DNA of 64,000 nucleotides from Arenibacter algicola (GCF_018860365.1 NZ_JAHKPO010000006.1:1-64000); one strand, 5' to 3'. Counted from the stretch's first letter, positions 53,284-62,897 are shown. Notes: generated by a model from the letters alone, not told the origin. Numbers and translations: made by a program.

Positions 53284-53496
53284 ATTACTATATGTTGTTT
53301 GCTTTATCAATACCAAACGTATCAAAAACTAGCTAATATTTAAAAACTGGATAATAACCTTTGAAAAAATTCAAGGAAATTCTATAAATCTAAATCTTGA
53401 GGGAGCTCAAAATTAATGAATTGAAGTATAACTAATTGTTAAGAAGTCAATCCTTTTGATTTTTTAATTTAATCTTGCAGTTCTTAATTGTAAAAG

Positions 53497-55755
53497 ATGA
53501 TGTTGAAGAATATAAAAAATCCCTTTCTAAGGATTGGAATAATTTCTTTACTGGTAATAGGTAGCTCCGTTCTTTTATTGGTCCTGAGTATATATATGGG
53601 GGCATGGGGAAAACTTCCCGGCAAGAAGGAACTTTCGGATTTCAAGTACCAAAGAGCTTCCGAAGTCTATTCTGCAGACAGTGTCCTTATAGGTAAGTAT
53701 TTTCTGTTCGACAGGCAGCCCGTACAATATGAGGATGTACCTAAAAATTTAATAGAGGCCTTGGTGGCTATTGAGGATGAGCGCTTTTATGATCATTCTG
53801 GAATAGATTACAAGAGTCTTGTACGCGTGGCCTTCAAGACCATCCTAATGCAGGATCAATCGGCAGGTGGTGGTAGCACCATTAGCCAACAACTTGCCAA
53901 GAATTTATATCCCAGGGAAAAATCCGGAAAGTTTAATCTGGCCATATCAAAATTTAAGGAAATGATAATAGCTTCCCGCTTGGAATCCATGTACTCCAAG
54001 GAAGAAATTCTGATGCTTTATTTGAACACCGTTTCCTTTGGAGACAACACTTTCGGAATAGAAAGTGCTTCCTTAAAATTCTTCAATAAATCTGCAAAGG
54101 AACTTGAGCTGCAAGAAAGCGCTACACTAGTAGGCATGTTAAAGGCAACCTATGGTTATAACCCCCGCGTTTTTCCAAAAAACAGCTTAAACAGGCGTAA
54201 TTTGGTATTACAATCCATGTATTCCAATGATTTTATATCACAAAAAGAGGCAGATAGCCTTAAACTACTTCCATTACAACTGGATTATCGGGAATACGAT
54301 TACAATGAGGGCATAGCTCCCTACTTTAGGGAAGAGGTAAGAAAACAAATGCTAAGTTGGGCCAAAGCGCAAAAAGAAAAGGGATTGGAATACAATATTT
54401 ACACTTCCGGACTTAAAATTTATACCACATTGGATTCCAAAATGCAGTTATTGGCAGAAGAAGCAATGGAGCAACATATGAAAGCACTTCAAAACAGCTT
54501 TGAAAAAAGCTATGGTAAGCGCGCGCCCTGGATTAGGGACCAAAAGCTCATTAATAAAATTATACAGAGTTCCGAACCCTATAAAAAATGGAAGAACGCA
54601 GGGCTCAACGAGAAGGCAATAATGGACTCGATGAACTTAAAAAAAGAAATACAGTTGAGCAATTGGAATCAGGATGAAATGCGCTCTGCCAGTACCATAG
54701 ATAGTTTATTGCACTATCTTAAATTCTTAAATACCGGATCTCTATCCATGGATCCAACAACCGGAGCGGTTAAGACTTGGATCGGTGGAATTAATTTTAA
54801 ACACTACAAATACGATCATATTTCACAGAGCAAGCGTCAAGTAGGCTCTGCATTTAAACCCATTGTCTATACCGCTGCCCTTGAAAATGGCATAACGCCC
54901 TGCACCTACTTTTCCGCTCAAGAAGTTGCCTATAAAAATATGGAGGGTTGGTCTCCCAGTAATTCCGGAAAGAAAGATGAGGCCTACCTAAATTATTCCA
55001 TGGAAGAGGCCCTGAGCAACTCTGTTAATACCGTGGCGGTGAAGGTTTTGGAAAAAACAGGTATTCCCAATGTAATAGGGCAAGCACAGAAAATGGGTAT
55101 TGAAACCCCATTGCCCTCACTACCTTCATTGGCATTGGGCACTGCCGAGATCAAAATCAATGAATTGGCAGGTGCCTATGCCAGTTTTCTGAACAATGGC
55201 AAATCTGTCACCCCATTTTTAATCCACAGAATTACCAACGAAAAGGATTCCATAATTGAGACCTTTAAGCCAGTTGTAGCCGAAAAAAGGGCCTTTTCAG
55301 AAGAAACAGGCCAAATTATGTTAGAGATGATGAAGGCCACAGTGAATAGCGGTACTGCTGCCCGTATTCGTTCTACCTATGGAATTAAAAATGACATTGC
55401 CGGAAAAACCGGAACAACACAAAACAACAAGGATGCCTGGTTCGTAGCTTTGACCCCTAAGCTACTTAACATAACATGGGTGGGATTGGACAACCATGAA
55501 ATTGGCTTTAGCAGCACAAGCTTGGGACAGGGCGCCAATGCGGCATTGCCCATTTTTGCGCTTTGGATACAAAAGTTAAATGCTGACAAATCCTTTGACC
55601 ACATAACCAAAGCCAAATTTCCCTCTCCTAGTTCCGCTGTGATGAACAAACTGGATTGCGACCCGGTAAAAAGGGATGGCTTTTTTAAAAGGCTTTTCAA
55701 GAATCCCAAAAAGAAGAAAACCAAAGATTTTAAAACCGGTAATACAAAGACTTAA
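53497..55755 (+). CDS. Penicillin-binding protein 1A
   Basis: Bifunctional peptidoglycan synthase of 752 residues. It has an N-terminal membrane helix, a GT51 glycosyltransferase domain (AIEDERFYDHSGIDYKSL, GGSTISQQLAKNLYPREK, about residues 60-230), and a transpeptidase domain with SxxK at Ser451-Ala-Phe-Lys454, SxN in SNSVNTVAVK and KTG at Lys637-Thr-Gly639. All catalytic motifs are present. The basic C-terminal tail (FFKRLFKNPKKKKTKD) is cytoplasm-unlike but common in this group. A PBP1A-type enzyme is expected to work with the rod or divisome complex in envelope growth. Confidence 0.95.
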   Translation: MMLKNIKNPFLRIGIISLLVIGSSVLLLVLSIYMGAWGKLPGKKELSDFKYQRASEVYSADSVLIGKYFLFDRQPVQYEDVPKNLIEALVAIEDERFYDHSGIDYKSLVRVAFKTILMQDQSAGGGSTISQQLAKNLYPREKSGKFNLAISKFKEMIIASRLESMYSKEEILMLYLNTVSFGDNTFGIESASLKFFNKSAKELELQESATLVGMLKATYGYNPRVFPKNSLNRRNLVLQSMYSNDFISQKEADSLKLLPLQLDYREYDYNEGIAPYFREEVRKQMLSWAKAQKEKGLEYNIYTSGLKIYTTLDSKMQLLAEEAMEQHMKALQNSFEKSYGKRAPWIRDQKLINKIIQSSEPYKKWKNAGLNEKAIMDSMNLKKEIQLSNWNQDEMRSASTIDSLLHYLKFLNTGSLSMDPTTGAVKTWIGGINFKHYKYDHISQSKRQVGSAFKPIVYTAALENGITPCTYFSAQEVAYKNMEGWSPSNSGKKDEAYLNYSMEEALSNSVNTVAVKVLEKTGIPNVIGQAQKMGIETPLPSLPSLALGTAEIKINELAGAYASFLNNGKSVTPFLIHRITNEKDSIIETFKPVVAEKRAFSEETGQIMLEMMKATVNSGTAARIRSTYGIKNDIAGKTGTTQNNKDAWFVALTPKLLNITWVGLDNHEIGFSSTSLGQGANAALPIFALWIQKLNADKSFDHITKAKFPSPSSAVMNKLDCDPVKRDGFFKRLFKNPKKKKTKDFKTGNTKT

Positions 55756-55806
55756 ACGCTCGAGATTTATTTAGTACCAAAGTGTTCATGGTTATTAAAT
55801 TATTTA

Positions 55807-55837
55807 TATCTTTATGATATCATTTTAATATCATTAT
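55807..55837 (+). promoter_or_regulatory. -7-like box and inverted repeat before SPFH gene
   Basis: TATCTTTA (55807-55814) resembles a -7 element and is followed by TGATAT...ATATCA inverted arms within 55815-55835, just ahead of the SPFH ATG at 55850. It could be an operator, perhaps for the ribbon-helix-helix protein encoded downstream; this is inference. Confidence 0.3.
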
Positions 55838-55849
55838 AAATCAATCACC

Positions 55850-56707
55850 ATGAAACAAGAAAAAAATATTATCCCTACCAATGGCTATATTATGCTACCT
55901 GTATTATTAGGGCTCTTCATATTAGCCATTGTGCTAGTAGTCGGTGGCGTACCGCTGGCGTTACCAATCTTCGTCATATGTATTATATCATTACGTGGGT
56001 TTGTTTTGGTAAATCCCAATGGATCCAGGGTGCTACTCCTCTTTGGGAAGTATATGGGTACCATTAAAAAAAATGGCCTTTTCTGGGTCAATCCCTTTTA
56101 TAACAAAAATAAAATTTCCCTGAGGGCCAGTAATTTTGACAGTGAGCGCCTAAAGGTCAATGATAAGCTTGGAAATCCAATCATGATCAGTACCATTTTG
56201 GTATGGAGGGTTACCGATACATATAAGGCTGCCTTTGAAGTGGACGACTATAAGAATTTCGTCCGCGTACAAACAGATGCCGCTGTACGCAAATTGGCCA
56301 GCATGTACCCCTATGACAATTTTGCGGATGAGGGCCATACGGAGGATATTACCTTACGATCCAGTGTAAATGAAGTAAGCGAAGCCTTGGAAAAAGAGGT
56401 TCAGGAAAGATTGGCCATGGCAGGCATAGAAGTATTGGAAGCCAGAATTGGATATCTGGCCTATGCCCAAGAAATTGCCAATGCCATGTTAAAAAGGCAA
56501 CAGGCCACGGCAATTGTAGCTGCGAGACATAAAATAGTGGAAGGTGCGGTAAGCATGGTAGAAATGGCGCTGGATCAATTAGGAAAGAAGGAAATAATTG
56601 ACTTGGACGAGGAACGAAAAGCGGCTATGGTAAGCAATCTTATGGTAGTCCTTTGCTCGGATAAGGATGCATCGCCAATTGTCAATGCCGGGACACTTAA
56701 CCATTAA
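55850..56707 (+). CDS. SPFH-domain (slipin/stomatin-like) membrane protein
   Basis: Membrane-associated prohibitin/slipin-type protein of 285 residues. Two close N-terminal hydrophobic segments (VLLGLFILAIVLVVGGV, LALPIFVICIISLRGFVLV) anchor it, then the SPFH domain follows (PNGSRVLLLFGKYMGTIKKNGLFWVNPFY, TILVWRVTDTYKAAFEVDDYKNFV). A coiled-coil end carries QERLAMAGIEVLEARIGYLAYAQEIANAMLKRQQATAIV, the typical SPFH signature. Its function in Bacteroidota is unclear. A small ribbon-helix-helix gene follows 267 bases downstream on the same strand, a pairing I recall from other Flavobacteriaceae. Confidence 0.9.
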   Translation: MKQEKNIIPTNGYIMLPVLLGLFILAIVLVVGGVPLALPIFVICIISLRGFVLVNPNGSRVLLLFGKYMGTIKKNGLFWVNPFYNKNKISLRASNFDSERLKVNDKLGNPIMISTILVWRVTDTYKAAFEVDDYKNFVRVQTDAAVRKLASMYPYDNFADEGHTEDITLRSSVNEVSEALEKEVQERLAMAGIEVLEARIGYLAYAQEIANAMLKRQQATAIVAARHKIVEGAVSMVEMALDQLGKKEIIDLDEERKAAMVSNLMVVLCSDKDASPIVNAGTLNH

Positions 56708-56974
56708 TCATTGCAAGGTAATATTATACGCCCGTTATGGTCTGGTTTTTATGGTCAACATACCGTTGGCTATCTTTGGCAATAGACCTATGTACCCTTA
56801 TCTTTGCCGATATATAGGGCAGAACCTTGTTAAAAAAATCGAAGTATAATATTGGATTCCAAGTTTGAAAACGAAGCGAACACCTAGGCCAAGGAATATT
56901 GAAAGGTGAAATAAATCTATCAGGACCTTCTTTAAAGTTTTTAAAATAATTTTAAAGTGGTAAAAACTGATCAT

Positions 56975-57139
56975 ATGAGTAAAAAGAAAGCTTTTGCATT
57001 GCGATTAAATGAAGATATGCTGAAAGCCATTGAGAAATGGGCTTCGGATGAATTTCGTAGTGTAAATGGCCAAATAGAATGGATGTTGATGAAGGAACTA
57101 AAAGAGGCCAAACGTGCGCCCAAACAAAAAGAGGAATAA
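56975..57139 (+). CDS. Arc/ribbon-helix-helix-type small protein
   Basis: A 54-residue protein (start ATG at 56975; GTG 6 codons upstream possible) of the Arc/MetJ ribbon-helix-helix type. KKAFALRLNEDMLKAIEKWASDEFRSVNGQIEWMLMKELKEAK has the strand plus two-helix pattern and FRSVNGQIEWMLM matches Arc family. It likely binds DNA as a dimer. It follows the SPFH gene and could regulate it; no toxin partner is adjacent. Confidence 0.82.
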   Translation: MSKKKAFALRLNEDMLKAIEKWASDEFRSVNGQIEWMLMKELKEAKRAPKQKEE

Positions 57140-57261
57140 TTTTAAACATACTTCAGACAGGTGCAATAAGTACCATTGAAACAACTCCATTACCTATTTT
57201 GTACTTAAAACTTATCTTTGCCAACAAATTAATTCCAAAAACCTAAACCCAGTCCCCCAAT

Positions 57262-58065
57262 ATGGATTTCAAAATTTTATGTTCCGATTTGGATGGCACT
57301 TTATTGACCTTTAAGGATAATGTCTCCGATTTTACAATTTCGGAAATCAAAAGAATAAAGGACCATCTAAGGATTATACTGGTCTCGGCCAGAATGCCGC
57401 AGTCCATGACCTATATTCAAAAAAATCTAGGCATAGAAAATGAACCCATTATATGTTACAATGGGGCGTTGGTACTGCACGGTTCAAAAGAATTGTTCTC
57501 CACTTATATCAATATGGACCAAATAGCCTCAATATATGACATGGCCAACAAGGTCGGAATTCAGCTGGGCCTATATTCAAAAAGCGAATGGTATGTAGAA
57601 ATGGACTCTGAGCGCGTACAAAAAGAAATAAAATATACTAAAACCCTTCCCACCTATAGGCATACCCAAGCCACCATTGAGGACTGGAGGGATAGAAAAA
57701 TTGGAGCCCATAAAATTATGCTGATGGGAAACAAAGAAAATACCGACGGTCTTTTCCCGATACTTCAAAAAAATTTCAACCAAACCCTGAACCTGTATCG
57801 TTCCAACGATACCCTGATCGAAATTGCCCCAAAATCGGTTTCCAAATTAACCGCCATTAAACTGTTGCTGGAAGACCATGAAAGTTTAAACGACGTTATT
57901 GCCTTTGGTGACAATTACAACGATATGGAAATGCTTCAAAACGTAGGTCGTGGAATAGCGGTAGCCAACGCCCGTGAAGAAGTAAAAGGTATTGCCAGCG
58001 ATCTTGCCCTGAAAAACTCTGAGGACGGGGTGGCCCATTATATAAAACAGCATATTTTAATTTGA
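57262..58065 (+). CDS. Cof-type HAD-superfamily phosphatase
   Basis: Second Cof/YidA-type HAD phosphatase in the window, 267 residues. Motif I DLDGTLLTFKDN, motif II VSARMPQSMTY, conserved lysine region and motif IV FGDNYNDMEMLQNVGRGIAV are all present, with a IIB cap domain between. A TATCTTTG box (57213-57220) lies upstream, without a correctly spaced TTG. Substrate cannot be inferred. The DUF819 transporter gene follows after 44 bases on the same strand. Confidence 0.89.
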   Translation: MDFKILCSDLDGTLLTFKDNVSDFTISEIKRIKDHLRIILVSARMPQSMTYIQKNLGIENEPIICYNGALVLHGSKELFSTYINMDQIASIYDMANKVGIQLGLYSKSEWYVEMDSERVQKEIKYTKTLPTYRHTQATIEDWRDRKIGAHKIMLMGNKENTDGLFPILQKNFNQTLNLYRSNDTLIEIAPKSVSKLTAIKLLLEDHESLNDVIAFGDNYNDMEMLQNVGRGIAVANAREEVKGIASDLALKNSEDGVAHYIKQHILI

Positions 58066-58109
58066 TTATATTTGGCGGAACTGAAAAGCCCTATTGAACT
58101 AATTTTTAT

Positions 58110-59372
58110 ATGAACGAACCAATTATTACCAATGATACCGTTGTATTTGGACTACTTACCCTTTGTTTGGGATTTATATTTTACACCTCTTCCTTAAAAA
58201 CTGGTTTTTGGAGTAAATTCTACAATATAGTACCTGCCGTTCTAATGTGCTATGTACTGCCTTCCATATTGGCCAGTAGTGGTTTAATATCGGACGAGAC
58301 CTCCGGTCTCTACTTTATGGCCAGTAGATATTTGTTGCCGGCGGCCTTGATTTTAATGACCTTGAGTATTGATCTTAAAGCTATTGCCAATTTGGGATCA
58401 AAAGCCCTGATCATGTTCCTTACCGGTTCGGTAGGAATCATAATAGGTGGGCCATTGGCAATTTTATTAATATCCATATTCTCTCCTGAAACCGTTGGCG
58501 GAAACGATTTTGATGCCATTTGGAGAGGTCTTGCCACTATTGCCGGTAGTTGGATCGGTGGGGGAGCCAACCAAGCTGCAATGCTCGAAATTTATCAGTA
58601 CAATCCGGACAAATATGGCGGAATGGTTTTGGTTGATATAGTGGTCGCCAACGTTTGGATGGCCGTTATTTTGTTGGGCGTAGGAAAAACAAAAAAAATA
58701 GACCGTTGGCTTAAGGCGGACACCTCTGCTATTGAAGAACTTAGAATAAAAGTTTCCAAGTTCACCGAAAAAATAACCAGGGTCCCCACATTAAAGGATT
58801 ATATGATGATGCTGTTTTTTGCCTTTACGGGGGTTGGTATTTCCCATTTTTTTGGGGATTATATCAGTTCATATTTGACCAGCACCTTTGAAAGCGTAAG
58901 CGATAATAAAAGTTTTCTATCCTTTTTGGGTTCCAGTTTCTTTTGGATGGTAGTTCTGGCAACCGTAGTGGGGATAGTACTCTCCTTTACCAAGGCAAAG
59001 AATTATGAAGGGGCCGGAGCAAGTAAATTAGGCAGTGTATTTATCTATATCTTGGTGGCCACCATAGGTATGAAAATGGATTTGGGCAAGGTTTTTGAAA
59101 ACCCGGGCCTAATTGCTATAGGGTTTGTGTGGATCACGATTCACGCTGTTTTGCTGATCGTTGTTGCCAAATTGATCAAGGCTCCCTATTTCTTTCTTGC
59201 CGTGGGTAGTCAGGCCAACGTAGGAGGTGCAGCCTCTGCCCCTGTGGTAGCTGCGGAGTTTCACCCTTCATTGACCTCGGTCGGTGTTTTACTGGCCGTT
59301 TTTGGCTATGTGGTAGGTACTGGTGGTGCCATACTTTGTACAATTCTCATGGAAATTGCATCAAAAGTTTAA
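58110..59372 (+). CDS. DUF819-family membrane protein
   Basis: Inner-membrane protein of 420 residues, DUF819/YjcL family, with about eleven to twelve predicted helices. Landmarks are LKTGFWSKFYNIVPAVLMCYVLPSIL, AGSWIGGGANQAAMLEIYQ and SQANVGGAASAPVVAAEFHPSLTSVGVLLAVFGYVVGTGGA. The paired discontinuous Gly/Asn-rich segments suggest a secondary transporter, with a substrate that I cannot name. A TATATTTG box sits at 58067-58074. Possibly cotranscribed with the HAD gene. Confidence 0.87.
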   Translation: MNEPIITNDTVVFGLLTLCLGFIFYTSSLKTGFWSKFYNIVPAVLMCYVLPSILASSGLISDETSGLYFMASRYLLPAALILMTLSIDLKAIANLGSKALIMFLTGSVGIIIGGPLAILLISIFSPETVGGNDFDAIWRGLATIAGSWIGGGANQAAMLEIYQYNPDKYGGMVLVDIVVANVWMAVILLGVGKTKKIDRWLKADTSAIEELRIKVSKFTEKITRVPTLKDYMMMLFFAFTGVGISHFFGDYISSYLTSTFESVSDNKSFLSFLGSSFFWMVVLATVVGIVLSFTKAKNYEGAGASKLGSVFIYILVATIGMKMDLGKVFENPGLIAIGFVWITIHAVLLIVVAKLIKAPYFFLAVGSQANVGGAASAPVVAAEFHPSLTSVGVLLAVFGYVVGTGGAILCTILMEIASKV

Positions 59373-59416
59373 AATTCAATAAACTTTAATGATATTTGCG
59401 CTTCAAAAAAAATAAT

Positions 59417-60133
59417 ATGAAGAAAATTTTAATGGTCGCGGTACTGGCAATAATTATTAGCTCTTGTGGGGGCGGCAGTACTGAAAATACCATGACCGTT
59501 ACCGGAAATGTAAAGGGGCTGAAAAAAGGGACCCTTTATCTGCAACACATTGCGGATACTACCTTGGTCACAGTTGATTCGCTTGTAGTGGATGGGGATG
59601 GTAATTTTTCCTTTACCACGGAACTGGAAAGTCCTGAGTTGTTCTACCTATACCTTGATAAAAAGGATAACAATAGCATAAATGACCGAATTACCTTCTT
59701 TGGGGAACCTGGAACAATAACCATTAATACCAATTGGAACACCTTCGACCTTAATGCGAAAATTGAGGGGTCTAAAAGTAATGAGAAGCTAAAGGAATAT
59801 CTGGAAGTAATGTCCAAGTTCAACACTAAGAATTTGGAATACGCAAGGTTGAGTATGGATCCCAATACCCAAAGTGACTCTGTTGCTTTTGATTCACTTC
59901 AAGATTTAACCGAAAAAAATGTTAAGAGAGGGTACCTCTACGCCATTAATTTTGCGTTGAACAATGCAGATTCCTATGTAGCACCTTACATTGCTGTAAA
60001 GGAAGTTTCAGATGCCAACCTTAAATATTTGGACTCTATAAACAATACGCTCTCTGTTGATGTAGCCAATTCCAAGTACGGTAAGGAATTAAAAGAACAT
60101 ATTGAAAACCTTAGGAAAGAAACTAAAGAATAA
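59417..60133 (+). CDS. DUF4369-domain lipoprotein
   Basis: Predicted lipoprotein of about 238 residues: MKKILMVAVLAIIISSC with lipobox ISSC (Cys17 from the ATG at 59417). Then comes the DUF4369 beta domain (TVTGNVKGLKKGTLYLQHIADTTLVTVDSLVVDGDGNFSF, FFGEPGTITINTNWNTFD), which in other proteins precedes a thioredoxin domain, followed by a helical C-terminal part with no CxxC. Function unknown; DUF4369 proteins are a hallmark of Bacteroidota. Ends at the terminator at 60133-60165. Confidence 0.86.
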   Translation: MKKILMVAVLAIIISSCGGGSTENTMTVTGNVKGLKKGTLYLQHIADTTLVTVDSLVVDGDGNFSFTTELESPELFYLYLDKKDNNSINDRITFFGEPGTITINTNWNTFDLNAKIEGSKSNEKLKEYLEVMSKFNTKNLEYARLSMDPNTQSDSVAFDSLQDLTEKNVKRGYLYAINFALNNADSYVAPYIAVKEVSDANLKYLDSINNTLSVDVANSKYGKELKEHIENLRKETKE

Positions 60134-60165
60134 AAAAAAGCATCCAATAAATGGATGCTTTTTTT
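60133..60165. terminator. Bidirectional terminator
   Basis: GCATCCA and TGGATGC form a stem around ATAAA, flanked by A8 and T7. It lies between the DUF4369 gene (+) and the 89-aa protein gene (-). Confidence 0.85.
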
Positions 60166-60186
60166 AAATACCTACTAAGGGAAATA

Positions 60187-60456
60187 CTACCCTAATTTAT
60201 TAAGTTGTTCAATTAAAGAACCTGCTTTGGTTTCCAATTCCGCTTTAACGGATTTTAAATGGGCCGGTCTGTTCTCCACCGACTTCTGGTTTACTTTCGC
60301 GATCAACTCGTCAAAGACTTCTATTGCATTATCTATTATTGCATTACCTTCTTTTGAATTTTGCTTATTTCCAGAAGCTTCCACTAAATACACCGCTTCA
60401 ATAATATCTCCTAAAACGTAATTAATGTCTTTCTTTAAATCTTTTATACTTGCCAT
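60187..60456 (-). CDS. Conserved hypothetical protein, 89 aa
   Basis: Small all-helical cytoplasmic protein without signal peptide, cysteines or a domain I recognise. MASIKDLKKDINYVLGDIIEAVYLVEA begins a long helix, followed by IIDNAIEVFDELIAKVN and ELETKAGSLIEQLNKLG, giving a likely three-helix bundle. Composition and codon use fit its neighbours, and the frame is uninterrupted. I recall near-identical small proteins in other Flavobacteriaceae but no function. It lies 31 bases downstream of manA on the same strand and may be cotranscribed with it. Confidence 0.75.
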   Translation of the reverse strand: MASIKDLKKDINYVLGDIIEAVYLVEASGNKQNSKEGNAIIDNAIEVFDELIAKVNQKSVENRPAHLKSVKAELETKAGSLIEQLNKLG

Positions 60457-60487
60457 TGGTAAATTTTTTTTGCAAAAGTAATCATTT

Positions 60488-61456
60488 TCAGATAGTAACC
60501 TCTAAAAGTTTTGCACTCGTTGTTATTATATTTATTTTTTTGGACTGTGCGGGCACTAAAGTGGTCTCCCCTTTTTTTATGGAAACCGAGCCAAATTCAT
60601 TAGAAATTGTCGCCTTTCCGCCTACACACATGTATATGGTGAACGAATCCCTTTTTTCAACATCCAATTCCAGATCCTTGGTAAGCTCTAAAATGTTGGT
60701 ATTGAAATAAGGACAGGAAACCATATTATTTACACTGTCTTTTTTATCGGAATATTTTACTTTAAAATCATCTTTCTTGGTGTAATCTATAGCGTCCAGG
60801 GCCAAATCGGTATGCAATTCCCTTAAATTGCCATTTTTATCCTTCCTATTAAAATCGAAGACACGATAGGTAATATCGGAAGTCTGTTGAATCTCTGCCA
60901 GCAAAACTCCAGCACCAATAGCATGCATTTTACCAGTATTTATAAAAAAAGTATCCCCTTCCTTTACACTTTCGTAGTTCAACAAATCCAACAGAGTATC
61001 CTCTTCAATACTCTTGGCATATTCTTCCTTGGTCACATCCTTGTTAAAACCTACTATTAACTCCGCACCTTTATCTGCATCCATAATATACCACATCTCC
61101 GTTTTTCCAAAGGAATTGTGGCGTTTTTTGGCCAATTCATCATTGGGATGCAATTGGATGGACAAATCCTGTTTGGCATCAATAAACTTAATAAGTATTG
61201 GGAATTCCTTACCAAATCGTTCAACAACGCTCTTTCCCAATAATTCTTCCGGATATTTGTTGATCAATTCCTGCAAAGAAGTACCAGATAAATCACCATT
61301 GGCTACTACTGAAACGTCCCCTTTCACTGTAGAAAGCTCCCAACTTTCCCCTGTAATGTCATTTTCAATGGGTTTTCCCAAAACATCTTTTAATTTGGTA
61401 CCGCCCCAAAGTCGCTCTTTAAGGATAGGGTTGAATTTTAAAGGGTATAAGTTCAT
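60488..61456 (-). CDS. manA: Mannose-6-phosphate isomerase, class I
   Basis: Zinc-dependent isomerase of the cupin fold that links fructose-6-phosphate to mannose metabolism, 322 residues. Zinc ligands appear in DLSIQLHPNDELAKKRHNSFGKTEMWYIM (His, Glu) and the later His in INTGKMHAIGAGVLLAEIQQTSDITYRVFDF. PLKFNPILKERLWGGTKL is a typical type I start. Length is that of the shorter bacterial form. Neighbours give no pathway context. Confidence 0.94.
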   Translation of the reverse strand: MNLYPLKFNPILKERLWGGTKLKDVLGKPIENDITGESWELSTVKGDVSVVANGDLSGTSLQELINKYPEELLGKSVVERFGKEFPILIKFIDAKQDLSIQLHPNDELAKKRHNSFGKTEMWYIMDADKGAELIVGFNKDVTKEEYAKSIEEDTLLDLLNYESVKEGDTFFINTGKMHAIGAGVLLAEIQQTSDITYRVFDFNRKDKNGNLRELHTDLALDAIDYTKKDDFKVKYSDKKDSVNNMVSCPYFNTNILELTKDLELDVEKRDSFTIYMCVGGKATISNEFGSVSIKKGETTLVPAQSKKINIITTSAKLLEVTI

Positions 61457-61562
61457 TCTGATTGGTATTAGGTATTTGTATTCTATTTATTAAATTGATT
61501 AACCTGCTTAAAAGGAAGTTTCATAATTTTTCACAATTCTGATTGATAATAATAAACCTCAG

Positions 61563-61970
61563 CTATCCGGAGAAGGTTACATAATTTCTTGGCGTTTCGT
61601 ATAGTACAACTTCCAACTCGTTTGAAGCTGGAATATGGGGTCTAAGCTGGTTCCAAATATAAACTGCAATATTTTCCGCTGTGGGATTTACCGTCTTAAA
61701 CCATTCCACCTCCACATTTAGATTTTTATGATCCAGTTGATTTTCAATTTTTTCCCTTATAAGCTCCTTTAAGACTTTCATATCCATGACAAAGCCCGTT
61801 TCCTTATCTATTTCTCCTGTAACACTAACTATGAGCTCATAATTATGGCCATGAAAATTGGGGTTATTACATAATCCAAAAACATTATCATTTTTTTCAA
61901 AACTCCACTCTGGTCTATACAACCTGTGAGCAGCATTAAAATGAGCTTTTCTACTTACCTTAACTTTCAT
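61563..61970 (-). CDS. queD: 6-carboxy-5,6,7,8-tetrahydropterin synthase
   Basis: QueD of the queuosine (preQ0) pathway, 135 residues; converts dihydroneopterin triphosphate to 6-carboxytetrahydropterin. The three zinc histidines are visible in FNAAHRLYRPE and NPNFHGHNYEL, with the catalytic Cys in GLCNNPNFHGH and the conserved VMDMKVLKELIREK and HKNLN blocks. Its start overlaps the idi stop by 4 bases, so it is translationally coupled to idi. It would serve the same pathway as tgt at 11777. Confidence 0.92.
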   Translation of the reverse strand: MKVKVSRKAHFNAAHRLYRPEWSFEKNDNVFGLCNNPNFHGHNYELIVSVTGEIDKETGFVMDMKVLKELIREKIENQLDHKNLNVEVEWFKTVNPTAENIAVYIWNQLRPHIPASNELEVVLYETPRNYVTFSG

Positions 61971-62500
61971 ATTGCCGTATTGTATTGCGAAATATGGTTG
62001 TAAAACTTATCGAAAATAATTTTGAACCAGGCTGTGTATTTCTCTGGGGAAGTAAGCATATCCTGTCTAATATCTACAGGTTTCATCCATTTCCAAGACG
62101 CAACCTCCTCTGGGTTTATGTGTGGTTCCCCATTGTAGTGCCCTATCATCACATGATCCAATTCATGTTCGGTAAGACCATTGTCAAAAGGAGCTTTATA
62201 AATAAACGAGAACAACTCCTTCAATTCCGTCTCAAATCCCATTTCTTCTTTCAATCTTCTCTTCCCTGCCTGAATATTGGATTCTCCCTCCCTCTGATGA
62301 CTACAACAGGTATTGGTCCACAAAAGCGGGGAATGATACTTATGACCTGCTCTTTGCTGAATCATTGTTTCACCCTTATCATTCATTATAAAAACTGAAA
62401 ATGCCCTATGGAGCAAAGCTTTTTCATGGGCCTCCATTTTTGGCATCAGACCAATTTGAACATCAAATTCATCAACAAGAATTACATTTTCCTCTTCCAT
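61967..62500 (-). CDS. idi: Isopentenyl-diphosphate delta-isomerase, type 1
   Basis: Nudix-fold enzyme interconverting IPP and DMAPP, about 177 residues. The catalytic Cys is in LLWTNTCCSHQREGESNIQAGKRRLKEEMGF, which is also the Nudix-like box, and the catalytic Glu in TEHELDHVMIG. I use the ATG at 62500 (MEEENVILVDEFDVQIG); a longer frame adds 16 residues not typical of the family. It could feed the carotenoid pathway encoded at 20127-22898. It shares an overlapping operon with queD, which has no obvious functional link. Confidence 0.92.
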   Translation of the reverse strand: MEEENVILVDEFDVQIGLMPKMEAHEKALLHRAFSVFIMNDKGETMIQQRAGHKYHSPLLWTNTCCSHQREGESNIQAGKRRLKEEMGFETELKELFSFIYKAPFDNGLTEHELDHVMIGHYNGEPHINPEEVASWKWMKPVDIRQDMLTSPEKYTAWFKIIFDKFYNHISQYNTAI

Positions 62501-62897
62501 TTTGTAAAAATAAAACCTTTCCCCAATAATAAGGGTTAAGTGCGTCATAAAAATTAAATACTTTAAAGCTGGAGTGTCTTATTGCCTTTTCCCTAAAGAA
62601 AGGTTGAAAGAGATAGATTCTACCACGAACATTATCCAAATAATTTCATTTTAGGATGTAATGAAAATTGGCATAAATCTTTAGACACGGGCAGCGGACG
62701 GTTTCCGTATGTGAATATAACTTTCAGACTAAGCTTACGAGGCAAGTGGTCAAAATAATTCTTAAACCCTCAAGGTCAACCAAGAAGCATTGAATTTAAG
62801 ACAGCTTTAAAAAGTAGGTGTTGGTTAGTTCATCATATTTCAATAAACCTATGGCTTATGAAATACGGATATCACTTATGAAATTTCTGATAGGCTT
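62501..62897. other. Gene-free stretch between idi and porP
   Basis: About 400 bases without a credible ORF. It contains an inverted repeat TTTCATT/AATGAAA (62644-62650, 62660-62666) and a direct repeat CTTATGAAAT (62855-62864 and 62875-62884) close to the porP stop. A GCGGACGG-TTTCCG segment near 62694-62711 reminds me of repeat-element remnants in flavobacterial genomes, but I cannot confirm this. No terminator of the usual form is seen here. Confidence 0.45.

Noticed and set aside
56667-56849. 60-codon ORF overlapping the end of the SPFH gene
   Set aside because: Different frame, no family features, and about 125 bases short of the real small RHH gene.
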